The translations under genes and the position numbers were made by a program. DNA of 64,000 bases from Candidatus Bathyarchaeota archaeon (GTDB lineage Archaea; Thermoproteota; Bathyarchaeia; 40CM-2-53-6): NCBI GenBank assembly GCA_005888735.1, contig VBBN01000006.1, forward strand, positions 20,904 through 84,903, given 5' to 3'. The notes under the pieces are model-generated. The model was not told where the DNA came from. It saw only the letters and a list, made by a program, of their open reading frames with translations, and did no database searches. Of this stretch, positions 62,732 through 64,000 are shown piece by piece. Positions within the stretch are counted from its first letter, which is position 1, and each line of letters begins with the position of its first letter.

Positions 62732-63211
62732 CTACGAGACGTTGACTTGCGCATGCATCCAGTTATGGAATCGGCAATAGTAGTAGTATGTCCCAGCGGT
62801 CGTGAATGTGTACGAGAAGCTTTGGCCGCTGCCAAAGCCAGAAGCCCCAGAGTCAAAAGATGATAGACCCGAAGCGTTCATGGTCGGGCATTCTGCACTC
62901 GTTGGACTATTCGTAGTGGAACAAGCCGTAACTGTATGAACCGTTGTGCTGTTACTTGTCCAAGTGACTTTTGTGTTCGTAGATACGCTGAGGGTGGCTG
63001 GTGTGAAATCGCAGTTAGAGGCGCTAGTGCAACTCCCGGTGTCATATGCCTTAGCTGATGCCGTCGCGGTCATGCCGGTGCCGGGGAAATAGCCGCCAGC
63101 ATAGAGTCCGGCAACGACAACGATGATAATTATAACCACTCCCAGCACTGCGTACATTGTCTTTCTACTCTTAGCTGGTGGTGATGTTTGAGGTGTTGGT
63201 GTTGTCGACAT
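62732..63211 (-). CDS. Membrane-anchored cupredoxin (blue copper protein)
   Basis: Probable electron carrier to the oxidase, with an N-terminal membrane anchor (TMYAVLGVVIIIIVVVAGLY) and a plastocyanin-like domain. Copper ligands (numbered from the GTG three codons upstream at 63220): His95 (VHTVT), Cys149, His152 and Met155 in YYYCRFHNWMHAQV. Extra cysteines (C64, C70, C100, C111) may form disulfides in the extracytoplasmic part. ATG at 63211, about 159 residues. It stands next to the cox operon on the opposite strand. Confidence 0.9.
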   Translation of the reverse strand: MSTTPTPQTSPPAKSRKTMYAVLGVVIIIIVVVAGLYAGGYFPGTGMTATASAKAYDTGSCTSASNCDFTPATLSVSTNTKVTWTSNSTTVHTVTACSTTNSPTSAECPTMNASGLSSFDSGASGFGSGQSFSYTFTTAGTYYYYCRFHNWMHAQVNVS

Positions 63212-63356
63212 ATTGTTCACTTTTCTGACGTCGACTCATGCGGTGTCGCTATAAAGATTGTTTCGGGAGTATACGTACAAACTGTAGAACACCCGGGTAA
63301 AACCGATTAAATAGCGGTGCCAATCTCACGCCTGGAACGATTAGGACTTAGTCGGG

Positions 63357-64000
63357 ATGAGCGGGTTCCCATCAGCATTCAAAGCCCTCCGTCGACCCAT
63401 CGAGAAGAAGATCGACGAGACGCTCGAAACCAATTTTGATCGGGCAGAAGCCAACCAGATAATCAAGTACATGTTCAGGACTGGGGGGAAACGATGCCGG
63501 CCCTTATTGGTGGCACTTGCCACGCAAGCAGCAGGCGTTGATTCAGGGAAGGCACTGGATGCGGCCGCTGCGGTCGAAATTATCCACGCCGCGACTCTAG
63601 TATTTGACGATCTGATAGACAAAGACCAGGTGAGAAGAGGAGTTCCCACCATTCACATGGCGTTTAGCAATGAGAAAGCGATAACTTCGGGCCTTTTCCT
63701 CGCGTCCAAGGGTGTTCAGTTGTTAGCTAATTACAAGAACCCGGAAATCATGAGAATGGTGGGGTCCGCACTCGTGGACATCAGTAAAGGTGAACTTCTC
63801 GACATACTATCCGACGTAAACGCAAGTGTCAACGAGTGTGTTGCCATCTCCGACCTGAAAACGGCTTCGCTCTTCGGGACTGCGGCCGGAATCGGCGCCG
63901 CGATAGGGGGAGTTGAGGGTCGGGATCTCGTCTCAATGCAAAAATTTGGTAGAGCCGCGGGCATGTCGTTCCAGATAAGAGACGACATGTTGGACTTTGA
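63357..64000 (+). CDS. Second polyprenyl diphosphate synthase (3' end outside window)
   Basis: Trans-prenyltransferase, 214 codons visible from the ATG at 63357. RTGGKRCRPLL at 41-51, first aspartate motif DDLID at 84-88, RRGVPTIH after it, and the second motif DDMLD at the window edge. The residue five before the first motif is Ala79, small, unlike Tyr80 in the enzyme at 7248. Small residues there allow longer products, so a quinone side-chain synthase is likely, fitting its place beside the oxidase genes. Confidence 0.9.
   Translation, partial: MSGFPSAFKALRRPIEKKIDETLETNFDRAEANQIIKYMFRTGGKRCRPLLVALATQAAGVDSGKALDAAAAVEIIHAATLVFDDLIDKDQVRRGVPTIHMAFSNEKAITSGLFLASKGVQLLANYKNPEIMRMVGSALVDISKGELLDILSDVNASVNECVAISDLKTASLFGTAAGIGAAIGGVEGRDLVSMQKFGRAAGMSFQIRDDMLDF

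Noticed and set aside
63341..63988. Two minus-strand ORFs (63341-63652 and 63731-63988)
   Set aside because: They are antisense to a clear prenyl synthase that runs off the window; their residues mirror its codons.

Overview
The window is a chromosomal segment of an archaeon. It carries aIF5B, ribosomal proteins S6e, S24e, L15e and L37Ae, an exosome/proteasome/SBDS/prefoldin/Pcc1 superoperon, a thermosome, EF-2 with Dph6, FEN1 and an ATP-dependent DNA ligase, and isopentenyl phosphate kinase. Likely TackOD1 and NitrOD5 signalling domains and many KaiC-like ATPases point to the TACK group, most likely a Nitrososphaeria/Thaumarchaeota-related lineage (inference). An aa3-type oxidase with an intact CuA subunit and a cupredoxin indicates aerobic respiration. 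No ammonia monooxygenase, CRISPR or rRNA gene is visible.

Layout. 1-7.1 kb: ndk end, aIF5B, S6e, S24e, an OBG-type GTPase, an F420-dependent reductase, malic enzyme and L15e. 7.1-9.1 kb: isoprenoid genes (prenyl synthase, IPK). 9.2-15.3 kb: a signalling island with three KaiC-like ATPases, a winged helix protein, a zinc-ribbon output protein, an AbrB-like protein, a membrane protein and a NitrOD5-like protein. 15.3-22.2 kb: Pth2 and the exosome superoperon. 22.2-27.8 kb: an ECF energising module, acetyl-CoA synthetase, a tiny SWIB-like gene and a broken LysE exporter. 28-34.6 kb: FEN1, ligase, Dph6, MTA/SAH deaminase, XPF-type nuclease and RibA. 34.6-39.2 kb: a structured intergenic stretch, small membrane proteins, an intron-bearing tRNA-Gly, EF-2 and an insertion-element remnant. 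39.2-47.4 kb: a GcvH/TusA-like protein, rhodanese, alcohol dehydrogenase, a membrane-anchored KaiC-like ATPase, another KaiC and a kinase-like protein. 47.6-53.6 kb: thermosome, a degraded tnpB element, and an asnS gene broken in motif 2. 53.6-58.5 kb: SerA, a CoADR-type flavoprotein and a gluconeogenic trio (fba, fbp, tpi). 58.6-64 kb: heme A synthase half, oxidase subunits II, I+III and IV, a cupredoxin and a second prenyl synthase (cut by the window end).

The most unusual signal is a set of genes whose conserved N-termini are encoded without any ATG, GTG or TTG. They instead have CTG or ACG at the right place, often behind a Shine-Dalgarno sequence: serA, the F420 reductase, the SWIB-like gene, MTA deaminase and the DHH phosphoesterase. 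Other points of note are a tnpB-type element with inverted termini plus a tnpB-less remnant that keeps only its right-end sequence, a dispersed hairpin-U7 repeat found 3' of two genes, a transmembrane KaiC, and several decaying genes.
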